Positions 8,765 through 17,411 of a DNA stretch of 64,000 nucleotides are shown piece by piece (within the stretch, counting starts at the first letter, position 1; every line of letters starts with the position of its first letter). Origin of the DNA: Telluribacter sp035998675 (lineage in GTDB: Bacteria; Bacteroidota; Bacteroidia; Cytophagales; Spirosomataceae); the NCBI RefSeq assembly GCF_035998675.1, contig NZ_DASYHI010000020.1:1058186-1122185 (forward strand), given 5' to 3'. The notes under the pieces are model-generated. The model worked only from the letters and a program-made list of their open reading frames with translations, did no database searches and was not told where the DNA came from. Made by a program: the position numbers and the translations under genes.

Positions 8765-10783
8765 ATGCTTACTAAAATCTTCTTTCTCGTGCTGACTCTG
8801 TCAGTATCGACGGCACTTTCTCCGCCTTCTACGCCGGTGCAGTCAAAAAGCCAAAGCGCTGACGTGGTAGTTTACGGGGGTACCGCTGCCGGAGTTATTG
8901 CCGCCTACACCGCCAAAAAAATGGGAAAATCAGTCATTCTGATTGAACCTACTACCCATCTGGGCGGATTGACCAGCGGTGGGCTGGGTTATACAGATAT
9001 AGGCAACAAGTACGCCATTACAGGCTTATCTCGTGATTTTTACCGCCGGATCGGCCGTCACTACGGTAAGTTTGAACAGTGGACCTTTGAACCCAAAATA
9101 GCCAAACAATACCTGCAGCAGTACCTCGACGAAGCCGGGATCAAGCCGCTTTACGCGCACCGGATCATATCTGCACAGAAGCAGAATGGCACACTGCAAT
9201 CCATTGTACTTGAAAATAGCCAGAGTCCCGGAGCTGCTTCCAACACAACAATTGAAGCCAAAATGTTCATCGACGCCACCTACGAAGGTGACCTGATGGC
9301 AAAAGCCGGGGTGTCATATACCGTAGGTCGTGAGGCCAATAGTGTCTATAATGAAACCATCAATGGGGTGCAGCTCATGCACGGCCACCAGTTTCCGGAC
9401 GGCATAGACCCTTATAAGGTACCCGGCCAACCCAAAAGCGGCTTGCTATGGGGTATATCGGATGAAAAACTCGCCCCGACCGGTAGTGGCGACAAGAAGG
9501 TTCAGGCTTATAACTACCGCATCTGTCTCACCTCCGACCCGGCCAACCAGGTACCCATCACCCGCCCGGCCGACTACGATCCCAGCCGGTACGACCTACT
9601 GGTGCGCCTGTTTGAAAAGCAACCCTCCAAAACCAGCCTCCGCGACTATTTCATCTGGAGCGGTATGCCCAATAAGAAAACGGACATCAACAACCGGGGA
9701 GGCTTCTCTACCGATATGATCGGCATGAACTACGCCTACCCTGAGGCCAGCTACGCGGAGCGCGAACGGATCATCCAGGAGCATGAAAACTATACCAAAG
9801 GTTTGTTGTATTTCTACGGACACGATCCGCGCGTACCTGCCGCCATGCAGCAGGAAATGCTCAAATGGGGCTACCCCAAAGATGAGTATGTAGAGAACGG
9901 TCACTGGTCGCCGCAAGTATACGTGCGGGAGGTACGCCGCATGGTAGGCGACTACGTCATGACTCAGGCCAATTGCCAGGGAAAAGAGGTAGTGCAGGAT
10001 GGCGTGGGCATGGCCGCCTACACTATGGATTCGCATAACATCCAGCGGATTGTGGTGAATGATCAGGTCAAAAACGAAGGCAACGTAGAAGTTGGCGGCT
10101 TTGGCCCCTACCCCATTGCCTACAGATCACTAATTCCTAAAGCCTCCGAGTGTAAGAACCTGCTGGTCCCTGTTTGCCTCTCGGCCAGCCACATCGCCTA
10201 CGGCAGTATCCGGATGGAGCCCGTGTTTATGGTACTGGCACAGTCAGCGGCCGTGGCCGCCGCCATGGCTATCGATGCTGGCGTGCCAGTTCAGCAGGTA
10301 GACGTAGCCAAATTGCAAAAAAAGTTAAAGAACGACCCGCTGGCCAACGGAAGCACACCAGAAGTTCTGGTCGATAATGAAGATAGCCCGGCTATATCTG
10401 TACAGGGGCCTTGGATTGTGGCCAATAAAGGCACTTATGGTCCAACTGCCCTCCTATCTGACCCAAAGCATACCGGCCAGCAGTCGGTGCGGTTCACCCC
10501 GGCTATTGCCAAATCCGGTAAATATAAGGCATACATGTATTTCCCGAAAGTACCTGGCTTATCATCAAAAAGCATCCTTAACATTTACGATGGAAAGAAG
10601 ATTCATGAACGTACCGTAAAAGAGACCGACATCATCGTAGAAGGCCAAACCTCCGGCGAGTGGTTCGCTCTGGGAGAATTCACCTTACCCAAGGGTCAGA
10701 AAGCCTACGTTGAAATCTCCACCAAAAGTGCCGACGGAATAGTAATAGCCGATGCGGTTCTTTTTGTACCACAAAGCCTTTGA
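8765..10783 (+). CDS. Secreted FAD-dependent oxidoreductase with C-terminal golvesin/Xly-like domain
   Basis: The ATG at 8765 puts a signal peptide (MLTKIFFLVLTLSVSTALS) at the true N-terminus, giving 672 residues; an upstream in-frame ATG at 8735 would overlap the sulfatase. A dinucleotide-binding fold follows ('ADVVVYGGTAAGVIAAYTAK'), then the 'HLGGLTSGGLGYTD' flavin-contact loop typical of the FAD_oxidored (PF12831) group. Residues ~530-670 form a separate beta-rich domain like the golvesin C-terminal/xanthan-lyase carbohydrate-binding module ('DAVLFVP' end). Members sit in polysaccharide loci and probably oxidise or rearrange sugars, but their reactions are mostly unproven. The adjacent gene at 10816 is a paralog without this extra domain. 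Confidence 0.88.
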   Translation: MLTKIFFLVLTLSVSTALSPPSTPVQSKSQSADVVVYGGTAAGVIAAYTAKKMGKSVILIEPTTHLGGLTSGGLGYTDIGNKYAITGLSRDFYRRIGRHYGKFEQWTFEPKIAKQYLQQYLDEAGIKPLYAHRIISAQKQNGTLQSIVLENSQSPGAASNTTIEAKMFIDATYEGDLMAKAGVSYTVGREANSVYNETINGVQLMHGHQFPDGIDPYKVPGQPKSGLLWGISDEKLAPTGSGDKKVQAYNYRICLTSDPANQVPITRPADYDPSRYDLLVRLFEKQPSKTSLRDYFIWSGMPNKKTDINNRGGFSTDMIGMNYAYPEASYAERERIIQEHENYTKGLLYFYGHDPRVPAAMQQEMLKWGYPKDEYVENGHWSPQVYVREVRRMVGDYVMTQANCQGKEVVQDGVGMAAYTMDSHNIQRIVVNDQVKNEGNVEVGGFGPYPIAYRSLIPKASECKNLLVPVCLSASHIAYGSIRMEPVFMVLAQSAAVAAAMAIDAGVPVQQVDVAKLQKKLKNDPLANGSTPEVLVDNEDSPAISVQGPWIVANKGTYGPTALLSDPKHTGQQSVRFTPAIAKSGKYKAYMYFPKVPGLSSKSILNIYDGKKIHERTVKETDIIVEGQTSGEWFALGEFTLPKGQKAYVEISTKSADGIVIADAVLFVPQSL

Positions 10784-10815
10784 TTAGTATATCCATTTAT
10801 TTAATCTGATTTAAA

Positions 10816-12474
10816 ATGAAAACGCTAATTTATAGTATAGTTTTTCCTATCCTTTTTGTCCTGACATCCTGTTCTTCAGCTCAAAACCAAACCTCCGTAA
10901 CTCGCTCCGCCGATGTGATCATCTACGGTGGTACTTCGGGGGCCGTTACCGCCGCCGTGCAGGTAAAGAAAATGGGGAAGTCTGTTATCATCGTCTCACC
11001 CGATAAGCACCTGGGCGGGCTGTCGTCGGGAGGGCTGGGATTTACCGACACGGGCAATAAGTCGGTCATCGGCGGGCTGTCCCGGGAGTTTTACCACCGC
11101 CTCTACCAGCACTACCAGCAGCCCGAAAACTGGACCTGGCAGAAGCAGTCGGAGTACGGTAACAAGGGCCAGGGTACCCCGGCTATGGACGGCAGCAACC
11201 GCACCATGTGGATTTTTGAACCGCACGCGGCCGAGCAGGTTTTTGAGGATTTTGTTAAAGAAAATGGGATCACGGTGTACCGCGATGAGTGGCTGGACCG
11301 CTCCAAAAAAGGTGTATCCATGAAGAACGGCGAAATCCAGTCGTTCCGGACCCTGAGCGGTACTACCTACCAGGGCAAGATGTTTATAGATGCCACCTAC
11401 GAAGGTGACCTGATGGCCGCCGCCGGGGTTAGCTATCATGTAGGCCGCGAGGCCAACAGCGTCTACGGCGAAAAATGGAACGGCGTGCAGGCGGGCGTAT
11501 TTCAGCACGGCCACTATTTCAAAAAGCCCGTAAGCCCCTATAAGGTACCCGGTGATCCCAAAAGCGGCCTGCTGCCCGAGATATCCTCCGAACCCATTGC
11601 CGAAAACGGTACCGGCGACAACAAGATCCAGGCCTACTGCTTCCGGCTGTCCATGAGCAACCACCCCGACAACCGCGTGGCTTTCCCCAAGCCCGAAGGC
11701 TACGATCCGGCGCGCTATGAACTGCTGCTGCGGGTGTTTGACACCGGCTGGCGCGAAACCTTCCAGAAGTACGACCCTATCCCCAACCATAAAACCGACA
11801 CCAACAACCACGGCCCGTTCAGTACCGACTACCTCGGCAAAAACTACGACTACCCCGATGCCAGCTACGAGCGCCGCCGGGAGATTATAGAGGACCACGA
11901 GAACTACCAGAAGGGGCTGCTGTACTTTATGCAGAACGACCCTCGCATGCCGGATGATGTTAAAAAAGAAATGCAGCAGTGGGGCCTGGCCAAGGATGAA
12001 TTTAAGGACAACGGGAACTGGCCGCACCAGATTTATGTGCGCGAAGCCCGCCGCATGCTGGGCGAAGATGTGATGACCGAGCAGCACACCCTGGGCGAAA
12101 AACCAGTTTCCAATCCTATCGGCATGGGTTCCTACTCGCTGGATGCCCACAACGCGCAACGGTACGTAACCGCCGAAGGCTACGTGCAGAACGAGGGCGA
12201 TATTGGGGTTCATCCCAAACAGCCCTACTCCATCTCCTATGGCTCCATTTTGCCCAAAGCAGCCGAGTGCAAAAACCTGCTGGTACCCGTAGCCATGTCG
12301 AGTTCACACATCGCCTTTGGGTCTATCCGGATGGAACCCGTGTTCATGATCCTGGGACAATCGGCGGCGACCGCGGCGGTACTGGCTATTGACAACAAAG
12401 TATCTCCCCAGAAGCTCCCCTACGAAAAACTACGGGCGGTACTGCTGAAAGACGGACAGCGGCTGGAATTGTAG
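10816..12474 (+). CDS. Secreted FAD-dependent oxidoreductase (PF12831-like), paralog of upstream gene
   Basis: This 552-residue protein begins with a lipoprotein-type signal peptide (PILFVLTSCSS, Cys near residue 18), then the FAD-binding motif 'ADVIIYGGTSGAVTAAVQVK' and the loop 'HLGGLSSGGLGFTDTGNK'. It aligns along its whole length with residues 1-510 of the preceding protein ('MFIDATYEGDLMA', 'SYHVGREANSVYG', 'IRMEPVFM'), so the pair arose by tandem duplication. It lacks the C-terminal golvesin-like domain. It is the last gene of the operon and is followed by a 22-bp perfect hairpin. A role in oxidising sugar units of the target glycan is inferred from context only. Confidence 0.88.
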   Translation: MKTLIYSIVFPILFVLTSCSSAQNQTSVTRSADVIIYGGTSGAVTAAVQVKKMGKSVIIVSPDKHLGGLSSGGLGFTDTGNKSVIGGLSREFYHRLYQHYQQPENWTWQKQSEYGNKGQGTPAMDGSNRTMWIFEPHAAEQVFEDFVKENGITVYRDEWLDRSKKGVSMKNGEIQSFRTLSGTTYQGKMFIDATYEGDLMAAAGVSYHVGREANSVYGEKWNGVQAGVFQHGHYFKKPVSPYKVPGDPKSGLLPEISSEPIAENGTGDNKIQAYCFRLSMSNHPDNRVAFPKPEGYDPARYELLLRVFDTGWRETFQKYDPIPNHKTDTNNHGPFSTDYLGKNYDYPDASYERRREIIEDHENYQKGLLYFMQNDPRMPDDVKKEMQQWGLAKDEFKDNGNWPHQIYVREARRMLGEDVMTEQHTLGEKPVSNPIGMGSYSLDAHNAQRYVTAEGYVQNEGDIGVHPKQPYSISYGSILPKAAECKNLLVPVAMSSSHIAFGSIRMEPVFMILGQSAATAAVLAIDNKVSPQKLPYEKLRAVLLKDGQRLEL

Positions 12475-12547
12475 CTCTTTTTCTGCTCCGTATCATGCGC
12501 CAAAGCAGCAGTCGCTTTACTAGCCGGGTTGCTGCCTGAAATAAAAC

Positions 12548-12596
12548 CTGGGCCGGAGGCTGATTTAGTTTTGGACTAAATCAGCCTCCGGCCCAG
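12548..12596. terminator. 22-bp perfect hairpin between convergent genes (bidirectional terminator)
   Basis: Arms at 12548-12569 and 12575-12596 are perfectly complementary over 22 bp with a 5-nt loop. The hairpin lies between the stop of the plus-strand oxidoreductase and the stop of the minus-strand dioxygenase, so it likely ends transcripts from both sides. Confidence 0.85.
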
Positions 12597-12621
12597 TACT
12601 TTGAAAGATAAGCTGACTGTG

Positions 12622-13581
12622 TTATTTATCAATCATCTGTTTGACCCACTGCCTCACTCCCGATGGCACCAAAGAGCGCATTAGGGCAGAGGGGAGGTAC
12701 ACTTTGTAAGAGTAGCCTACATGATCAATGGGTTTATCCAGATACTGGCTTTTCACCTCTTGTCCTGTTGCAATATTAGTAACTTTCTGGATTGAAATCC
12801 GCTCTATGGCCATGTCGGTCAGCATTGGGCGGTAATAAGCACAACCCGAAAAATAGTAGTGATTTACCTGGGTAAAGCGGGTACTTCCTGCCTGGGAAAT
12901 TGGCTCTCCGCCGTGTAATAAATTAGCCGACCAAATCATGGCCTGTCCTTTTTTAAGGTTAAGTACCTTCTTTTCCAGTTTCTTCTTAGCCACCAATTCC
13001 GCAATAAAATCTTCGTAACGTGTGTAGTACTTAGAGAGCATTTCTTCAATAGAAGTACTGGTAGAACCTTTCAGGCCGAGAATGGAAAGGTCATAAAAGG
13101 GAAGCTTATGACTCTTGGGATAATAATGCAGCGGGCCGTTTCCATCATGAACATCTTCCAGTGCAACCCAAACCCCCGCTAAAAACCGTTCCGGAATGGA
13201 ATTGAAATGGATAGAATCACTATGAGTTCGTTGCTGGCTTCCCGCTTTGAAATTTAGAGTCTGAAAAGGAATGGGCTCCCGTCGGTACAGCAATTTAAGT
13301 ACTTCAAGAACTCTGGGGGCGGCTGCAATTTTTTTAACGGCCTCATTATACTCCCAGGCATCCTGTATACGATTCGTATTTTGGGTCTGGAACTGGTCCT
13401 TAAGACCATTACGTACTTCATCAAATACAGTTTCATCAACCTCAGGATCAAACACTACATATCCATCCTCAGCATACTGACGGATAAGCGCTTCAGTTTC
13501 CGGATCATAACCGGCTTGCTCTAACTCTTGCTCAAAAAAAGGAGATTCTACCCAGGGAATGTTCAAGGAATAAGTAGACAT
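12622..13581 (-). CDS. Phytanoyl-CoA dioxygenase (PhyH)-family Fe(II)/2-oxoglutarate oxygenase
   Basis: This 319-residue cytoplasmic protein has no signal peptide. It has the iron-binding facial triad of the cupin-fold 2-oxoglutarate oxygenases: H120-S-D122 in 'QRTHSDSIHF' and a distal H223 in 'WSANLLHGGEP', with an arginine ~12 residues later (STRFTQ) placed to hold 2-oxoglutarate. A PhyH-type 'NGPLHYYPKSHKLP' segment lies between. Such enzymes hydroxylate small molecules, and the substrate here is unknown. It stands alone on the minus strand between two glycan loci and is convergent with the oxidoreductase operon. Confidence 0.88.
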   Translation of the reverse strand: MSTYSLNIPWVESPFFEQELEQAGYDPETEALIRQYAEDGYVVFDPEVDETVFDEVRNGLKDQFQTQNTNRIQDAWEYNEAVKKIAAAPRVLEVLKLLYRREPIPFQTLNFKAGSQQRTHSDSIHFNSIPERFLAGVWVALEDVHDGNGPLHYYPKSHKLPFYDLSILGLKGSTSTSIEEMLSKYYTRYEDFIAELVAKKKLEKKVLNLKKGQAMIWSANLLHGGEPISQAGSTRFTQVNHYYFSGCAYYRPMLTDMAIERISIQKVTNIATGQEVKSQYLDKPIDHVGYSYKVYLPSALMRSLVPSGVRQWVKQMIDK

Positions 13582-14064
13582 ATATTAGTGCAGGATTATA
13601 GTGTATAAAATGAAATTATAGTATGGTAATTATCTTTTTCACAAACCAGCGTTTTTGAAAAGTTTTGATGGAGAATGCTTTTACAATTACCTGCTTCCCA
13701 ATTCTTTCAAACCGCCACCCAAACACCTCCGGAATTGCTTCCAAAGTACCTGTTGTATTCGAGTTTCAACTACATTCCGGAAAGAATAGGGCGGGTTTTT
13801 AGGTAGCACTATGTAAGTAAAAAGCCTCTCTTACTTTCTTCTGATGAAACAGGTATACGTAACACCTTCTGCAAGTACCTGCTTTTAAAATTTGATATTT
13901 TAAATAGTTGAGGAAACTTACTCATTTTTTACAATTGGTCCAAGCTGCTTATTTCCAATTCTATCATCCGAACTATAATTTTATTTTAATTCTAATTTAA
14001 CCTGTAAGATCTTCCCCACCATTCCCAAAGGGTAGTCCTCATCAGTAAAAACCACGTATCCTCC
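13582..14064. other. 483-bp AT-rich intergenic region, no gene seen
   Basis: All six frames are short and broken, and no convincing hairpin or TAnnTTTG promoter was found by eye. It must hold the upstream regions of the minus-strand dioxygenase and, on the other side, the enolase minigene. The low GC and lack of conservation with the sequence upstream of the intact enolase (25838) suggest decayed or shuffled DNA. Confidence 0.5.
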
Positions 14065-14280
14065 ATGCTCTCCCGTAAAAAATTCCTGCAAAGTACCCTG
14101 GGCCTTACCGTGCTGGCTGGCCGATGGCCTGGCACTCCACAGTCCGAAGATACCTACGACCTGCCCAACCTACTAGCTGCCATTAAAGTCACAAACGGCA
14201 AAATAACAATTCCCGACCGCGTTGGGCTGGGCATTGAGTACGACGATACGATTTGGAAATCAGCACAGAAAATGGTGTAG
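14065..14280 (+). pseudogene. Enolase-superfamily gene with internal deletion (N-terminus fused in frame to C-terminus)
   Basis: The 71-codon frame matches only the two ends of the 412-residue protein encoded at 25838. Codons 1-36 carry the same start (SRKKFLQSTLGL) and the 'DLPN...LLAAI' segment. Codons ~37-71 carry the extreme C-terminus ('KVTNGKITIPDRVGLGIEYDD', then 'IWKSAQKMV'). About 340 residues, including every metal ligand and catalytic residue, are missing. The junction falls at 'AAI|KV' and the frame is intact, so a short secreted peptide could still be made, but it cannot be an enolase-type enzyme. The stop is 4 bp before the esterase start at 14285, so it may now act as a leader ORF. 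Confidence 0.85.
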
Positions 14281-14284
14281 CCGG

Positions 14285-15139
14285 ATGAAAAAACTACTTC
14301 TCATTGGACTTCTACTGTTTAGCAAAGTTGTCGCCCAACCTTCGCTGGAATTGATCTACAAGCGTATCGACAGCGTAGAACTGCACATGGTGCTCGATTA
14401 CCCGCCGGACTACAAGCCCGGACAAGCCTACCCCACGATCCTCTTTTTCTTTGGTGGTGGCTGGAACGGTGGCAGCATCGCCCAGTTCGAACCCCACGCC
14501 CGCTACTTTGCCAGCCGGGGAATGCTCTGCGTCCGGGCCGATTACCGGGTAAAGTCGCGGCAGGGTACTACGCCTTTTGAATCGGTAGAAGATGCCAAAT
14601 CGGCCGTGCGGTACTTGCGGAAACAGGCTTCCTTACTGGGGGTTGATCCGGATCGTATAGTGGCATCGGGCGGCTCCGCGGGTGGCCATCTGGCGGCCGC
14701 CACGGCTCTGCTCCCCGGCCTCAATGCGCCTACCGACGACTTGTCTGTAAGTACTATTCCGCAGGCACTGGTCCTGTTTAATCCGGTTATTGACAATGGT
14801 CCCGAAGGCTACGGTTACGAGCGTATCGGGGCGCGATATCCTGAATTTTCACCGATGCACAATCTTGATAAAACACCTCCCCCTATCCTATTTTTTCTGG
14901 GCACTACGGACAAGCTGATTCCGGTCCGTACGGCAGAGACCTTTAAGAAAAAAGTAGAGGCAACCGGCGGTCGTTGCGAACTGTATCTCTTTAAGGATCA
15001 ACCCCACGGCTTCTTCAATTATAGAAAGCAGGACCAGACTTATTTTAAAGAAACCGTACTCCACACCGATAATTTCCTGCGTTCGCTGGGATACCTCCAG
15101 GGCCCCTCGACGCTGGACCAGTTTCTGAGTAAAGAATAG
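14285..15139 (+). CDS. Secreted alpha/beta-hydrolase, acetyl-esterase type (BD-FAE-like)
   Basis: The start at 14285 (MKKLLLIGLLLFSKVVAQ) gives a clean signal peptide and 284 residues; an earlier in-frame ATG at 14222 overlaps the enolase remnant and is unlikely. The fold markers are the oxyanion loop 'FFFGGGWNGGS', the nucleophile elbow G-G-S131-A-G-G, an acid region near 'GTTDKLIPV' and the C-terminal His in 'QPHGFFNYR'. Proteins of this group remove acetyl or feruloyl groups from plant glycans in the periplasm. It sits 4 bp after the enolase remnant and 79 bp before a sulfatase, forming a small carbohydrate-ester operon. Confidence 0.88.
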   Translation: MKKLLLIGLLLFSKVVAQPSLELIYKRIDSVELHMVLDYPPDYKPGQAYPTILFFFGGGWNGGSIAQFEPHARYFASRGMLCVRADYRVKSRQGTTPFESVEDAKSAVRYLRKQASLLGVDPDRIVASGGSAGGHLAAATALLPGLNAPTDDLSVSTIPQALVLFNPVIDNGPEGYGYERIGARYPEFSPMHNLDKTPPPILFFLGTTDKLIPVRTAETFKKKVEATGGRCELYLFKDQPHGFFNYRKQDQTYFKETVLHTDNFLRSLGYLQGPSTLDQFLSKE

Positions 15140-15218
15140 GATACAGTTTTGATAATGATGGATTTTTGTAGGGTAAAGAATAGAAAAAGTAGTCTTACTA
15201 CTATACAACTCTACATTC

Positions 15219-16646
15219 ATGATAAAGCAGATCCTACTTTGGGGTACCGCACTGGCAGGTGCAGTACTTATTTCGGCCGGCCCAACCGAAGATCTTCCCC
15301 GTCGCAATGCCTCAAAGCCTAACGTGCTGGTGATCGCCGTAGACGATCTGAACAATCACCTCGGTACTTATGGCGATCCCCTGGTCAAATCCCCGAACAT
15401 TGATCGGCTGGCCCGGCGTGGGGTGCGTTTTGAACGGGCTTACTGCCAGTTTCCGCTGTGCAGTCCCAGCCGCACGTCCCTGCTGACCGGCCTTCGCCCG
15501 GACTCGGCGCGCGTCTATGACCTGAAAACGCATTTCCGTACCACCGTACCCAACGTCGTAACGCTGCCCCAGCACTTTAAAAACAATGGCTACTTTACGG
15601 CCCGGGTTGGCAAACTGTATCATTACGGGGTACCGGGTGAAATAGGTACCAACGGACTGGACGACGCCCCCTCCTGGCATACCGTCCGTAATCCCAAGGG
15701 GCGCGACAAGGCCGAAGAACACCTCCTGACCAACTATACCCCCCAACGCGGACTGGGCTCGTCGCTGTCGTTTCTGGCCGCCGAAGGTACCGACGAGGAG
15801 CAAACCGACGGGATGGTGGCTACCGAAGCCATCCGGCTGCTGGAGCAAAATAAAGCCGGCGATCCGTTCTTTCTGGCGGTCGGCTTTTACCGGCCCCACT
15901 GCCCGTACATAGCTCCCAAGAAGTACTTTGATATGTACCCCCCGGAAAAGATTGTACTTCCGGCCCACTCACCCGGCGATACTTCGCAGTACTCCCGCGA
16001 AGCTTACTTTACCTACCCCTTCAACTGGGGCCTGAACGATGACCAGCGGCGCCGGACCATCCAGGCGTACTATGCCTCCATTACGTTTATGGATGCCCAG
16101 GTGGGCCGGGTACTCAACGCCCTCGACCGCCTGGGTCTGGCCGAAAACACCATCGTGGTGTTCTGGAGCGACCATGGCTACCTGCTCAGCGAGCACGGCC
16201 AGTGGATGAAACAAAGCCTGTTTGAGGAGTCGGCCCGGGTGCCGATGATCGTGGCGGCGCCGGGTGCCCGGGGCAACGGCAGCGCCAGTCCGCGTACCGT
16301 CGAGCTGCTGGACATCTACCCCACCCTGACCGACTGGTGCGGCCTCAGTACGCCCGCTCACGTGGCCGGTAACAGCCTGGTACCGCTCCTGAACAAACCC
16401 CGCCAAACCTGGGACCACCCCGCCATTACGCAGGTCATGCGCAGTAATGGCATGGGCCGCAGCATCCGTACCGAGCGCTGGCGCTATACCGTCTGGAAAG
16501 ACGGTACGGGGGCAGAAGAGCTCTATGACCACCAGAAAGACCCCTACGAGCTAAAAAACCTGGCCCGCGATACCCGCTACGCCAAACAAAAAGAAGAGTT
16601 GCGCGCCCGGCTGACTAACCTAAACCCTAAAGCAGCAGGACAATAA
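15219..16646 (+). CDS. Sulfatase, iduronate-2-sulfatase-like
   Basis: This 475-residue secreted enzyme has a signal peptide (~1-24) and metal ligands in 'LVIAVDDLNNHLGTYGD'. The formylglycine motif is C81-S-P-S-R in 'CQFPLCSPSRTSLLTG'. Further markers are 'GFYRPHCPYIAPKKYFDMY' and 'WSDHGYLLSEHGQW'. The 'DDLNNHLG...NIDRLARRG...CSPSRTSLLTGLRPD' order is the layout of iduronate-2-sulfatase homologs, which in Bacteroidota act on varied 2-O-sulfated sugars. It follows the acetyl esterase in the same orientation and precedes a new ECF sigma gene by 67 bp. Confidence 0.92.
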   Translation: MIKQILLWGTALAGAVLISAGPTEDLPRRNASKPNVLVIAVDDLNNHLGTYGDPLVKSPNIDRLARRGVRFERAYCQFPLCSPSRTSLLTGLRPDSARVYDLKTHFRTTVPNVVTLPQHFKNNGYFTARVGKLYHYGVPGEIGTNGLDDAPSWHTVRNPKGRDKAEEHLLTNYTPQRGLGSSLSFLAAEGTDEEQTDGMVATEAIRLLEQNKAGDPFFLAVGFYRPHCPYIAPKKYFDMYPPEKIVLPAHSPGDTSQYSREAYFTYPFNWGLNDDQRRRTIQAYYASITFMDAQVGRVLNALDRLGLAENTIVVFWSDHGYLLSEHGQWMKQSLFEESARVPMIVAAPGARGNGSASPRTVELLDIYPTLTDWCGLSTPAHVAGNSLVPLLNKPRQTWDHPAITQVMRSNGMGRSIRTERWRYTVWKDGTGAEELYDHQKDPYELKNLARDTRYAKQKEELRARLTNLNPKAAGQ

Positions 16647-16713
16647 ATAAAAGTACAGGATAGCATGAAGCCGCTTATTTAAGTTTTTCTTCTATCCAAT
16701 TAATTGTAAATAG

Positions 16714-17298
16714 GTGATAACAGAACACACTGATTGCGACCTGTGGCAGGCCTTTAAACTGGGGGACGAACGGGCTTTGGAGCGCCTTTATAAACGGCAC
16801 TTCAAAGCCCTGGGCAGCTATGGGCTCCGTGTCACGCCTAACCCGTCACTGGTAGAGGATGCCATTCAGGATGTATTTGTAGACCTATGGCGGCGAAAAG
16901 AGCATCTGGGAAACGTAGAAAATGTCCGTTTTTACTTGTTCAGAGCCTTACGAAATCAGCTACGTCGAAATTTCCGGAATGATGTTTTTGAAGAAGCACA
17001 AGACATCGATGATTTTCTGGATTACCTCACTACCCTCTCTTCCGAACAGCAATCCATTGACCATGAATCCCGGCTAAACCAGACGGAGGCCATCCAGAAA
17101 GCACTTAGTCAGCTTAGTAACCGGCAGCGGGAAGCCGTGTACCTGCGATTTTATCAGGGACTCTCCCTCGACGAAGCCGCTGAACTCATGGGCGTTCCCA
17201 AACAGGTGGTCAAAAATCTGCTTTCCAAATCGTACGCCATCCTGCGGTTTTCGCTCAAAGCAGTGCTGTCCCTGCTGGTCTGTTTTCTCTTCCCCTGA
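16714..17298 (+). CDS. ECF-type RNA polymerase sigma factor, FecI-like
   Basis: This 194-residue sigma factor uses a GTG start (V-I-T-E-H). Region 2 is at ~20-85 ('VEDAIQDVFVDLWR') and region 4 at ~125-180 ('LSNRQREAVYLRFYQGLSLDEAAELMG', then a helix-turn-helix). It pairs with the FecR gene 113 bp downstream and should drive the susCD set at 18668-23752. As in the sigma factor at 624, the protein ends in a hydrophobic tail (LSLLVCFLFP). GTG initiation and the tail are both visible directly; the function follows from the family and gene order. Confidence 0.93.
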   Translation: MITEHTDCDLWQAFKLGDERALERLYKRHFKALGSYGLRVTPNPSLVEDAIQDVFVDLWRRKEHLGNVENVRFYLFRALRNQLRRNFRNDVFEEAQDIDDFLDYLTTLSSEQQSIDHESRLNQTEAIQKALSQLSNRQREAVYLRFYQGLSLDEAAELMGVPKQVVKNLLSKSYAILRFSLKAVLSLLVCFLFP

Positions 17299-17411
17299 TA
17301 GTTCCTGATCTTTTCTTGTATTTTTTATTAAAAAAATGGACTCGTACTGGTTACGATATGCTAAATCGTGTACCTGTATAGGTAAGTACCTTATTCAGGT
17401 ACGCACCAAAC

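Noticed and set aside
10996..12213. 405-codon open frame on the minus strand
   Set aside because: It lies wholly antisense to the FAD oxidoreductase at 10816, and its Val/Gly/His-rich composition is the mirror of that gene's codon bias. It has no recognisable domain.
14222..14284. Upstream start for the esterase
   Set aside because: It would overlap the enolase remnant and bury the signal peptide; the ATG at 14285 starts directly at the signal peptide.
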